From an uncultured Chloroflexota bacterium (GTDB lineage: Bacteria; Chloroflexota; Limnocylindria; Limnocylindrales; CSP1-4): a stretch of 18,506 bases of DNA. The stretch is from positions 1-18,506 of the forward strand of contig CAIYQJ010000448.1 in assembly GCA_903928275.1 (NCBI GenBank), written 5' to 3'. Below are positions 6,867 through 13,808 of this stretch, piece by piece. Within the stretch, counting starts at the first letter, position 1, and each line of letters starts with the position of its first letter. The position numbers and the translations under genes are program-made. A model generated the notes under the pieces. That model was not told the origin of the DNA, made no database searches, and saw only the letters and a list, made by a program, of their open reading frames with translations.

Positions 6867-8479
6867 CGATGGCTGCCGTCGATGGGTGGGACGCGATCGT
6901 CGTCGGTGCCGGCCACAACGGGCTCGTCACGGCCGCGTACCTCGCGAAGGCGGGCCTGCGCACGCTGGTGCTCGAGAAGCGCGAGCGGATCGGCGGCCTG
7001 ACCGGCACGATCGAGATCGCGGACGGCACGCGCGCGCCGGCCTTCTTCCCCACGGTCGGCCGGCTCCGGCCGTCGGTGGCGCGCGAGCTCGGCCTCTACG
7101 ACCACGGCCTCGCGCTCGTGTCGCCCGAGGCGCTCGCGTTCGCACCCCTGGCGGACGGGAGGTCCGTCACGCTCTGGGCGGACGCCGCCCGCACGGCCGC
7201 CGAGCTGCGTGCCTGGTCGCCGGCCGACGCGGACGCGTATGCCGGGTTCGACCGGCGCGTCCGCGCGCTCGCGCACTTCCTCGGCGAGATCGGCGACACG
7301 ACGCCGCCGGACCCGTCGGGCCCGTCGGCCTCCGACGCGCTCCGCGGGATCCTCCTCGGCCGCGCCTTCCGCGGACTCGACCGCAAGGACGCGCAGGCGC
7401 TCCTGCGGTACCTCCCGATGGCGGTCGCGGACTTCGTGGCCGAGTCGTTCAGGACGGACGCGCTCCGGGCGCTCATCGCGTGGCGGGGTGTCCGGTACAC
7501 GGCGCTCGGCCCGTGGTCCGGCGGCTCGACGCAGGTCCTGCTCACCGACTCGGCCGGCAACGATGGCGGCGCTGCCGGCGAGACGGTCTTCGCGCGGGGC
7601 GGCCCCGGCGCGCTCACCCTCGCCCTCGCCTCGGCGGCCCGCTCGTTCGGGGCCGAGATCCGGATCGGCGCCGAGGTCGTCGCGATCCGTGCGAACGGCG
7701 ACCGGGTCACGGGCGTGGCGCTCGCCTCCGGCGAGGAGGTCGATGCACCCGTCGTGGCGACCGGCGTGGACCCGAAGACGACGATCCTGCGCCTGCTCGA
7801 CCCGATGGTGGCGGGGCCCACGCTCCGCTGGCGCGGCGGCAACATCCGGACGCCGGGGGCCGTGACGAAGGTCGACCTCGCGCTCTCGGGGACGCCGGTG
7901 TTCCCGGCGGCCGGCGCCGACGATGAGGGCGCCAGGCGGATCCGCGGCCGGATCGTCCTCGCCGAGGGCATCGACGAGATCGAGCGCGCCTTCGACGCGT
8001 CCAAGTACGGCCGGGTCTCCGACCGGCTCGTCCTGGAGGCCACGATCCCGTCGCTCGTGGATCCCACGCTCGCGCCCTCGGGTCGCCACGTCATGAGCGT
8101 CATCGCCCAGTGGACGCCGCATGCTCTCCGCGACGGCGCCTGGGACGACGCCGCGCGTGCGGCGATCGGCGATGCGGTCATCGCGCGGCTCGAGACGGTG
8201 GCCCCCGGCATCGGCTCGCTCGTGACCGCGAGGCGCGTGCTCACGCCGGTGGATCTCGAGCGTGACTTCGGCCCCGCGGGCGGCCACCCGTACCACGGGG
8301 AGCCCGGCCTGGACCAGTGGTTCGCGTGGCGGCCCATGCTCGGCCTCGCGCGGTATCGCTTCCCCGTTGCGGGCCTCTACCTGTGCGGCGCGGGCGCCCA
8401 CCCCGGCGGGGGTGTCACGGGCGTCCCCGGTCGCAACGCGGCCCGCGAGATCGTGGCGGACCGCAAGCGCCGGCGCTGA
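6863..8479 (+). CDS. FAD-dependent oxidoreductase, PYROXD2/phytoene-desaturase-like (copy 2)
   Basis: 538-aa paralogue of the preceding flavoprotein, similar along its whole length and probably derived by tandem duplication. It has the Rossmann motif VVGAGHNGLVTAAYLAKAG (residues 13-31), VLEKRERIGG, the mid-protein GGPGALTLALASAARSFGAEI that matches GGTGAVADAIASAARELGVAI in copy 1, and the C-terminal HPGGGVTGVPGRNAA. Copy 2 keeps the consensus PGRNAA ending, while copy 1 has ANGRLAA. The region after the second Gly motif differs (LTGTIEIADGTRAP versus ATTTEEIIPGYRF), so the two may differ in substrate or work as a heteromeric pair. GTG 6863 overlaps the upstream TGA (GTGA); an in-frame ATG at 6869 is the alternative start. 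AAGG at 6855-6858 is the candidate ribosome-binding site. The substrate is unknown. Confidence 0.87.
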   Translation: MTMAAVDGWDAIVVGAGHNGLVTAAYLAKAGLRTLVLEKRERIGGLTGTIEIADGTRAPAFFPTVGRLRPSVARELGLYDHGLALVSPEALAFAPLADGRSVTLWADAARTAAELRAWSPADADAYAGFDRRVRALAHFLGEIGDTTPPDPSGPSASDALRGILLGRAFRGLDRKDAQALLRYLPMAVADFVAESFRTDALRALIAWRGVRYTALGPWSGGSTQVLLTDSAGNDGGAAGETVFARGGPGALTLALASAARSFGAEIRIGAEVVAIRANGDRVTGVALASGEEVDAPVVATGVDPKTTILRLLDPMVAGPTLRWRGGNIRTPGAVTKVDLALSGTPVFPAAGADDEGARRIRGRIVLAEGIDEIERAFDASKYGRVSDRLVLEATIPSLVDPTLAPSGRHVMSVIAQWTPHALRDGAWDDAARAAIGDAVIARLETVAPGIGSLVTARRVLTPVDLERDFGPAGGHPYHGEPGLDQWFAWRPMLGLARYRFPVAGLYLCGAGAHPGGGVTGVPGRNAAREIVADRKRRR

Positions 8480-8493
8480 CCCGCCGACATCCG

Positions 8494-9183
8494 ATGGGCG
8501 CCCTGCCGTCGCCGACCCAGCCGTCGGACATCCCCGCGTCCGCCGCCGGGGCCGGGGCCCCGCGGCGGTCCCGCTCGCCCGAGCTCGAGCGCGTCATCGT
8601 CTTCACGGACGCAGTCGTCGCGATCGCGCTCACGCTGCTCGTCCTCGACCTCCGGCTGCCGGCCGGCGAGTACAGGACGGACGCGTCCCTCCAGGTCGCG
8701 CTCGGCGGTCTCGCCCGGAACTTCTTCGCCTTCGGGATCAGCTTCACGGTCATCTCCGTCTGGTGGTGGACGAACCATCGGATGTTCCGGAGGGTCTACC
8801 GGTACGACGGCGGGCTGCTGGCCCTCGACATCGCCTGGCTCGCGACGATCGTCTTCCTGCCGTTCCCGACGTCCGTCCTGTCGAACACCTCGGGCCTCCC
8901 CACAGCGACCGCGCTCTATGCGTGCGCGAACGGGGCGGTGGGGCTCGCGAACCTCGCGCTCCTCGTGTACCTCCGGCGCCGTGCGCTCGTGGAGCCCCCG
9001 ATGTCGGCGACCACGTTCCGGATGCGGCTGTCGGTGACCGCCATCTTCCCGGCGGTCTTCTTCCTGTCGGTGCCGATCGCATACCGGGTGGGTCCAGCGG
9101 AGGCGCAGTACTTCTGGTTCCTCGCCGCCGTGATCCCATGGGTCGTCGTCCGCATCGAGCGCCGCCTCTGGCGCGACGCCTGA
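8494..9183 (+). CDS. TMEM175/DUF1211-family membrane protein (putative K+ channel subunit)
   Basis: 229-aa integral membrane protein of the DUF1211/TMEM175 family, whose characterised bacterial and lysosomal members conduct potassium. The diagnostic first-helix motif RxxxFSD appears as R33-VIV-F37-T38-D39, with Thr for Ser, followed by AVVAIALTLLVLDLRLP. About six hydrophobic helices can be placed at roughly 34-54, 71-92, 107-125, 139-160, 178-197 and 206-221, the single-domain bacterial layout. The second-helix feature WWWTNHRMFRR is also typical. ATG 8494 is chosen because the helix-1 motif follows at a normal distance; the open frame further upstream overlaps the flavoprotein. The gap to that gene is only 14 nt, so it is probably the third gene of the flavoprotein operon, though functional linkage is unproven. 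Family is secure; channel activity is inferred. Confidence 0.87.
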   Translation: MGALPSPTQPSDIPASAAGAGAPRRSRSPELERVIVFTDAVVAIALTLLVLDLRLPAGEYRTDASLQVALGGLARNFFAFGISFTVISVWWWTNHRMFRRVYRYDGGLLALDIAWLATIVFLPFPTSVLSNTSGLPTATALYACANGAVGLANLALLVYLRRRALVEPPMSATTFRMRLSVTAIFPAVFFLSVPIAYRVGPAEAQYFWFLAAVIPWVVVRIERRLWRDA

Positions 9184-9214
9184 CGGGCCGGCGGGTCGCG
9201 CACGGCGCCGCAGG

Positions 9215-10120
9215 TCAGTCGGCGGCCCCCGGCATCACGAGCTCCCAGTCCCGGAGGCGGCGGAGGATCGCCCGCGCCGTGAGGTCGAGATGGATCGGCG
9301 TCACCGAGATGAGCCCGGCCTGCACGGCGTGGACGTCGGTCCCGGGAGCGGCCACGCCCGCCGGCGGCGGCCCGCCGATCCAGTAGTACGGCACGCCCCG
9401 CGGGTCCGTTCGCTCGATGAGGGCGTCGTGGTAGATGCGCCGGCCGAGGCGCGCGATCTCGAACCCGCCGCAGGCTTCGGGCGCGAGCGCCGGCACGTTG
9501 ACGTTCAGCAGCTCGCCGGCGTCGAGGCCCCGCTCGAGGATGTTCCGGGCCACGACGCGAGCCGCGATCTCCGCCAGCGTCCAGTCCACCGGTCCGTCGA
9601 GGGTCTGGCTCACCGCGAGTCCGGGGCAGCCGCTGATCGTCGCCTCCATGGCGGCGCTCACGGTGCCCGAGTACGTCACGTCGTCGCCGAGGTTGTTGCC
9701 GTGGTTGATCCCGGACGCCACGAGGTCGAACCCGTGGCCGAAGAACCCGAGGAGCGCGGCGCTCACGGCATCGGTGGGCGACCCGTCGATGGCCCACGCG
9801 GGGCTCCCGTCGGCCAGGCGCCGCTCGCGGATCCGCAGGGGCCGCATGAGCGTCTTCATGTGGCCCACGGTGCTCTGGTTCGTCTCCGGCGCGATGACCC
9901 ACACGTCGCCGAGGGCGCGCATGGCGCGGGCGAGCGCGAGCAGCCCGCTCGACTCCACGCCGTCGTCGTTGGTGACGAGGATCCGCGGTCGCGACGTCCA
10001 CTCCGCGAGGGGTCGTGCGGAGCCGCGCAGCGCGCGCGACGGGTCGAGCAGCGACGGATCGTCCCCGCCCGTCCGCGCCCCGCCCCCGGGCCGTGCCGCC
10101 GCGGACGGCTGCCGGCTCAT
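9215..10120 (-). CDS. surE: 5'/3'-nucleotidase SurE
   Basis: 301-aa survival protein SurE, a metal-dependent phosphatase that hydrolyses nucleoside 5'/3'-monophosphates. The hallmark ILVTNDDGVESSGL (residues 47-60) supplies metal ligands Asp52 and Asp53. NQS (81-83) supplies Ser83, and SGINHGNNLGDDVTYSGTV (136-154) supplies Asn139 and the family signature. Typical SurE proteins start one or two residues before ILVTNDDG, but here about 45 residues precede it (Ala/Gly/Arg/Ser-rich, then LAEWTSRPR). ATG 10120 overlaps the AI-2E permease stop in an ATGA, which supports this start and translational coupling. There is no obvious in-frame ATG or GTG close to the canonical N-terminus. It is the last gene of a two-gene minus-strand operon and converges with the TMEM175-like gene. 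Confidence 0.93.
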   Translation of the reverse strand: MSRQPSAAARPGGGARTGGDDPSLLDPSRALRGSARPLAEWTSRPRILVTNDDGVESSGLLALARAMRALGDVWVIAPETNQSTVGHMKTLMRPLRIRERRLADGSPAWAIDGSPTDAVSAALLGFFGHGFDLVASGINHGNNLGDDVTYSGTVSAAMEATISGCPGLAVSQTLDGPVDWTLAEIAARVVARNILERGLDAGELLNVNVPALAPEACGGFEIARLGRRIYHDALIERTDPRGVPYYWIGGPPPAGVAAPGTDVHAVQAGLISVTPIHLDLTARAILRRLRDWELVMPGAAD

Positions 10121-11421
10121 GCCGGCCCGGGCTCCACGGCGCCGGCCCCACCGCGGGGCGTGGCGTCTGCTGGCGTGGGGTCGCCCGGCGTCGCGTCGCC
10201 CGACGAGGCGTCGTCCGGCGCGTCCCCGCCGCCGATGTCCTCGCCCGGGCCGGGCTCGCGCGGGACGCGGACGGGTCGCCCCTCGCGCTGCGAGACGCGC
10301 TCAGCGGCGCGCGCGCTCACCGGCCGCGTCCGCTCCGTCCGCCCCAGGTAGTAGAAGAAGAACGCGCTGGCGACCGCCGCGATCGGGATCGCGAAGATGG
10401 CGCCGGCGATCCCGGCGATCCGACCGCCGATGAGGACGGAGCCGAGGACGACGATCGGGTGGATCCGCAGCGCACCGGCCATGAGCCGGGGCTGGATCAC
10501 GTTCATCGTGATGAACCACCCGACGCCCATGATCAGGAGCGCCGGCACGATCGCCCCAGGGGTCGTGAGCACGGCGACGACGACGGGCGGCGACCAGGAC
10601 ACGAACGGGCCGAAGAACGGGATCGCCTGGAGGACCCCGGCCAGCAGCGCCGTGAGCGGCGCGAACGGCAGCCCGAGGACCGCGCTCGTCGCGCCGGCGA
10701 GGATCGCGAAGATGACGCCCTGCGCCACCTGGCTGCGGATGAACCCGCCGAACGAGGACCCCACCGACGTCTGGAACAGGCGCGCCTCCTCGGAGAAGCG
10801 CGGCGGGACCACGCGGTAGAGGAACGAGACCACGTGGTCCCTGTCGACAGCGATGTAGACGGAGAGGACGAACACGATGACGAGGTTGCCGACCACGCCG
10901 AGGCTCGCGAACGCCACGTCCTGGAGGACGGCGAGGATATTCGTCGCGTTCGCCTGCGCCCAGACGAGGATCCCGGTGGCGATGGCCACGACGTTGATGT
11001 TGAGGCCGATCGCGTGGAGCCGATCCTGCAGCGGGGCGAGGATGGTCGGCAGGTCGGCCTGGAACGCGGGCGCGTTGGCGAGGAACGAGGTGACCGACCG
11101 CGCGAGGAGGTCGGCGAGGTAGACGATGACGAACACCGCGACCGCGACGAGGATGACGTACACGACCACGACCGCCACCGCCCGGCCCACGAACGGGATC
11201 GCGCGGATGAGGAGCCCGGCGATCGGCGTGACCATGAAGGCGATGAGCCACGCGAGGAAGAAGACGAGGATGACGTCCCCGAACCCGAAGAAGAACGTCC
11301 CGATGTACGTCGAGATGTACAGGGCGAGGGCGACGACCGCGAGGATGAGGATGGCGTAGACGAGCCGCGGGTGGCGACCCGTGATGCTCGTGTCAGTGGC
11401 TGCGGGACGGTCGTCGCTCAT
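10117..11421 (-). CDS. AI-2E family transporter (PerM-like membrane protein)
   Basis: 434-aa polytopic membrane protein of the AI-2E/PerM family (PF01594). Members have been linked to quorum-signal export or to sodium/proton antiport, so the family name does not fix the substrate. Visible hallmarks are the N-terminal hydrophobic helix pair (residues ~19-70) with FFLAWLIAFMVTPIAGLL, a soluble stretch near 110-155 (FLANAPAFQADLPTILAPL), SLGVVGNLVIVFVLSVYIAVD, GFIRSQVAQGVIFAIL, LLAGVLQAIPFFGPFVSWSPP, and VIQPRLMAGALRIHPIVVLGSVLIGG. The last ~65 residues form a basic then Asp/Pro/Thr/Gly-rich cytoplasmic tail with repeats of the DATPGDPTPADATP type. ATG 11421 begins the gene; a -10 box TACGAT lies about 50 nt upstream. 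Its stop overlaps the surE start by 4 nt. Confidence 0.92.
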   Translation of the reverse strand: MSDDRPAATDTSITGRHPRLVYAILILAVVALALYISTYIGTFFFGFGDVILVFFLAWLIAFMVTPIAGLLIRAIPFVGRAVAVVVVYVILVAVAVFVIVYLADLLARSVTSFLANAPAFQADLPTILAPLQDRLHAIGLNINVVAIATGILVWAQANATNILAVLQDVAFASLGVVGNLVIVFVLSVYIAVDRDHVVSFLYRVVPPRFSEEARLFQTSVGSSFGGFIRSQVAQGVIFAILAGATSAVLGLPFAPLTALLAGVLQAIPFFGPFVSWSPPVVVAVLTTPGAIVPALLIMGVGWFITMNVIQPRLMAGALRIHPIVVLGSVLIGGRIAGIAGAIFAIPIAAVASAFFFYYLGRTERTRPVSARAAERVSQREGRPVRVPREPGPGEDIGGGDAPDDASSGDATPGDPTPADATPRGGAGAVEPGPA

Positions 11422-11468
11422 CCGCCGGGATCCTCAGCAGGCAGTCCGCCATCGGGACGGGCGCCCCA

Positions 11469-11474
11469 ATCGTA
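11469..11474 (-). promoter_or_regulatory. -10 element TACGAT for the AI-2E-surE operon
   Basis: Read on the minus strand, TACGAT fits TANNNT and lies in the 80-bp gap between the trpS stop and the AI-2E ATG. It would give a leader of about 40 nt. No clear -35 element is visible. Confidence 0.35.
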
Positions 11475-11501
11475 CGCGCCGGCACGGCCCGATCCGCAAC
11501 G

Positions 11502-12545
11502 TCAGCGCAGGCCCATCTTCGCGTGGACCTCGTCCATCGTCGCCCGCGCGATCGGGCGCACCCGCTCCGCACCCTCTTCGAGGATCCGGTCGACGCGGCC
11601 GGGGTCGGCCATCAGCTCCCGGTACCGCTCCCGCGGCTCCGCGTAGTGGTCGAGGATCCGCTGCACGAGGAGCTTCTTGGTGTCCACGCACCCGGTGCGC
11701 GCCGTCTGCTCGCCCTCCCAGATCTCCGCGTAGTCGTCGCCGAAGAACCGGTGGAGCTGGCACACGTTGCAGACCTCCGGCCGGCCGGGGTCGGCGCGGA
11801 GGATCCGCTGGGTGTCGGTCACCATCCCCATGACCTGCCGGCGGATGACGTCGGGCTCCGCGAAGATCTCGATCGTGTTCCCCATCGACTTGCTCATCTT
11901 CCGGACGCCGTCGGTACCGAGCACCACCGGCGCATCCGTGAACACGGCCTTCGGCTCGGGGAACGTCTCGCCGTACCGGCCGTTGAAGGCCCGCACGATC
12001 TCGCGCGACAGCTCGAGGTGCGCGGCCTGGTCCTTGCCGACCGGGACGAGCGACGCCTTGTACAGGACGATGTCGGCGGCCTGGAGCACGGGGTAGGTGA
12101 GGAGGCCGTGGTTCACGTCCTCCGGCTGGCTCTGGCGCTTCTCCTTGTACGTCGGGGTCCGCTGGAGCCACGCGACCGGCGTCACGGTCGTGAAGAGCCA
12201 GGCGAGCTCCGTGGTCTCCGGCCGGTGCGACTGCACGAACACCGTGCACCGGTCCGGGTCGAGGCCGAGCGCGAGGAGCGCCGTCGCCATCTCCCGCGTC
12301 CGCTCCCGGAGGACGGCCGGGTCGTGAGTGCTCGTGAGGGCGTGGTAGTCGACGATGCAGTAGATCGCCTCGTAGCTGTCCTGCAGCGCGACGTAGTTGC
12401 GGATCGCGCCGAGGTCGTTGCCGACGTGCGGGGCCCCGGACGGCTGGATGCCGCTGAAGATCCGCGGGCTGGCCGGGAACGTCGAGGTGGCCGGGCTCGT
12501 CGCGGGGCTGATCGTGGCGCTGGTCGTGGGGGCGGTCAGGGTCAT
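11502..12545 (-). CDS. trpS: Tryptophanyl-tRNA synthetase
   Basis: 347-aa class I synthetase that charges tRNA-Trp in the cytoplasm. RIFSGIQPSGAPHVGN (residues 28-43) holds the HIGH-equivalent, VDYHAL (65-70) and VGKDQAAHLELSREI (169-183) are TrpRS landmarks, and KMSKS is exact at 216-220. The length is normal apart from an N-terminal Thr/Ala/Ser/Pro-rich extension of about 27 residues. ATG 12545 is supported by a -10 box TAGACT ending 8 nt upstream, implying leaderless translation. The anticodon-side segment has CNVC (Cys259, Cys262) and GCVDTKK (Cys286). TrpRS enzymes with a 4Fe-4S cluster, such as Thermotoga maritima, have GCVDCKK, so a cluster ligand is missing here. It lies downstream of the aldo/keto reductase gene but appears independently promoted. 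Confidence 0.95.
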   Translation of the reverse strand: MTLTAPTTSATISPATSPATSTFPASPRIFSGIQPSGAPHVGNDLGAIRNYVALQDSYEAIYCIVDYHALTSTHDPAVLRERTREMATALLALGLDPDRCTVFVQSHRPETTELAWLFTTVTPVAWLQRTPTYKEKRQSQPEDVNHGLLTYPVLQAADIVLYKASLVPVGKDQAAHLELSREIVRAFNGRYGETFPEPKAVFTDAPVVLGTDGVRKMSKSMGNTIEIFAEPDVIRRQVMGMVTDTQRILRADPGRPEVCNVCQLHRFFGDDYAEIWEGEQTARTGCVDTKKLLVQRILDHYAEPRERYRELMADPGRVDRILEEGAERVRPIARATMDEVHAKMGLR

Positions 12546-12553
12546 GGTGAGCG

Positions 12554-12559
12554 AGTCTA
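12554..12559 (-). promoter_or_regulatory. -10 element TAGACT for leaderless trpS
   Basis: On the minus strand TAGACT is followed by 8 nt and then ATG 12545, and no Shine-Dalgarno is present. The surrounding bases CTCCGG-TAGACTCG recur almost exactly before the aldo/keto reductase gene (13689-13694). Confidence 0.55.
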
Positions 12560-12598
12560 CCGGAGCGGGCGGCACGAGCGATGCGACCCGCACCTCGC

Positions 12599-13585
12599 CT
12601 ACGACCACGACGCGCGCGACTGGGGGCGGTCCCAGCGGTGCTCGCGGAGCGCCGCGAGCAGGTCCGCGGGCAGGGCGCCGGCCGCGGCAGCCGCGACGTT
12701 GTCGGCCAGGTGTTCGAGGCTCCGGGTCCCCGGGATCACCGTCGTCACGTCCGGGTTCGAGAGGACGAAGCGCAGCGCGAGCTGGGCCATCGTCTCGCCG
12801 GGCGGCACGAGCGGTCGGATCGCCTCCACCCGGGGGATCGTCTGCCTCAGGTTCCCGGCGTGGAAGTAGGTGTTCCGCCAGTCTCCGTCGGGCCAGCGGC
12901 TGTCGGGGGTGAGCGTGCCGGACAGGCTGCCCTCGTCGAGCGGGACCCTGGCGATGACCGCGATCCCCAGGTCGCGGCAGAGCGGGAACAGCTCGTCCTC
13001 GGGGGCCTGGTCGAAGACGTTGTAGACCACCTGGACCGCGTCGATGAGACCGGTGCGGAGCGTCCGCAGGACGTTCGCCGGCTCCCGGCGATTGACGCTG
13101 ATCCCCACGTACCGGACCGACCCGTCGCGCCGGAGCTCCTCGACGGCCCGCTGCCAGCCGGGGTCGGCCGCCCAGTCGTCCTGCCAGACGTGGAACTGGA
13201 CCAGGTCGATCGGCTTCCGCCTCATCTGGCGGAGGATGCCCTCCACCGACGACCGGATGTGGCGCGGCGGGAAGGCGTCGTTGACCCTGTCTCCGGGGCG
13301 AGCGGGCCACTCGCGGTTCTGCGGCGGGATCTTCGAGGCGAGGAAGAGGTCGCGACCCGGTTCGGCCCGGGCGAGCGCCCCGAGGAGCTCATCGCTGTGG
13401 CCCGCACCGTAGACGAGCGCCGAATCGAAGAACGTGACGCCGGCGTCCACGGCGGCCCGGAGCACTGCCATCGACTGTCGGTCGTCGGCGCCGGTCCAGC
13501 CACCGATGCCGCCGCCCATGCCCCACATGCCGATGCCGAGCTCGCTCACCGAGCGGCCCGTCCGTCCGAAGGTGCGCTCCGCCAT
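12599..13585 (-). CDS. Aldo/keto reductase
   Basis: 328-aa NAD(P)H-dependent oxidoreductase with the (beta/alpha)8 fold. The catalytic tetrad is intact: Asp54 and Tyr59 in FFDSALVYG, Lys85 in FLASK, and His132 in DLVQFHVW. The C-terminal cofactor region VIPGTRSLEHLADN is normal, and the GRTGRSVSELGIGMWGMGG start is typical of the general YghZ/IolS-like branch. ATG 13585 has GGGAG 5 nt upstream (13591-13595 on the plus strand). The gene lies upstream of trpS on the same strand with a 53-bp gap that holds the trpS promoter, so trpS can be expressed separately. The leader is about 95 nt and contains a perfect 8-bp inverted repeat. The carbonyl or sugar substrate is not predictable; annotation beyond the family would be guesswork. 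Confidence 0.92.
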   Translation of the reverse strand: MAERTFGRTGRSVSELGIGMWGMGGGIGGWTGADDRQSMAVLRAAVDAGVTFFDSALVYGAGHSDELLGALARAEPGRDLFLASKIPPQNREWPARPGDRVNDAFPPRHIRSSVEGILRQMRRKPIDLVQFHVWQDDWAADPGWQRAVEELRRDGSVRYVGISVNRREPANVLRTLRTGLIDAVQVVYNVFDQAPEDELFPLCRDLGIAVIARVPLDEGSLSGTLTPDSRWPDGDWRNTYFHAGNLRQTIPRVEAIRPLVPPGETMAQLALRFVLSNPDVTTVIPGTRSLEHLADNVAAAAAGALPADLLAALREHRWDRPQSRASWS

Positions 13586-13645
13586 CGCAGCTCCCTGTCG
13601 CTCGTCCCCCGGTCACGCCGCTCTCGCATGGCTGCGCCATCGCCT

Positions 13646-13678
13646 CCCGCGCGGTCGCCCGTCATCGTGGCGCGCGGG
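13646..13678 (-). repeat. Perfect inverted repeat in the aldo/keto reductase leader
   Basis: CCCGCGCG at 13646-13653 and CGCGCGGG at 13671-13678 are exact reverse complements separated by 17 nt. On the minus strand the hairpin would begin just after the expected transcription start, about 60 nt before the GGGAG ribosome-binding site. A smaller stem, ATGGC/GCCAT (13628-13640), follows. It could be an operator, a 5' stabilising stem, or chance in GC-rich DNA. Confidence 0.4.
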
Positions 13679-13688
13679 GTCCACGACG

Positions 13689-13694
13689 AGTCTA
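13689..13694 (-). promoter_or_regulatory. -10 element TAGACT for the aldo/keto reductase gene
   Basis: Minus-strand TAGACT in the context CTCCGGCTAGACTCG, nearly identical to the trpS promoter. It predicts transcription starting near 13681 and a leader of about 95 nt that contains the 13646-13678 inverted repeat. Confidence 0.4.
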
Positions 13695-13794
13695 GCCGGA
13701 GCGGACGTCCGCTCCCGGAGGGCTACCCGGGCCCGCCGACAGGCCGGCCGGTCCGCGGGACAGGCGCGCCCGGCCCCCGACCCGCCGGCTCGGC

Positions 13795-13800
13795 TACCAT
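13795..13800 (+). promoter_or_regulatory. -10 element TACCAT for leaderless hom-thrC-thrB operon
   Basis: TACCAT (TANNNT) ends 8 nt before ATG 13809, so the operon transcript should start at the hom start codon. No Shine-Dalgarno precedes the ATG and no clear -35 is visible. There is no room for a threonine attenuator or riboswitch between promoter and start codon. Confidence 0.5.
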
Positions 13801-13808
13801 GCGGGACC

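Noticed and set aside
6758..8401. A ~547-codon minus-strand open frame opposite the second flavoprotein
   Set aside because: Same reason: an antisense shadow without motifs. The long overlap with a well-supported gene makes it very unlikely to be real.
5277..8479. Carotenoid biosynthesis genes (crtI-type phytoene desaturases)
   Set aside because: The GHNGL and HPGGG motifs fit the PYROXD2-like branch, and no phytoene synthase or other carotenoid gene is present.
10015..11646. A ~540-codon plus-strand open frame opposite the AI-2E gene and surE
   Set aside because: The translation is almost entirely Asp/Glu/Arg/His, as expected from the reverse complement of a membrane-protein gene; there is no sign of a folded domain.
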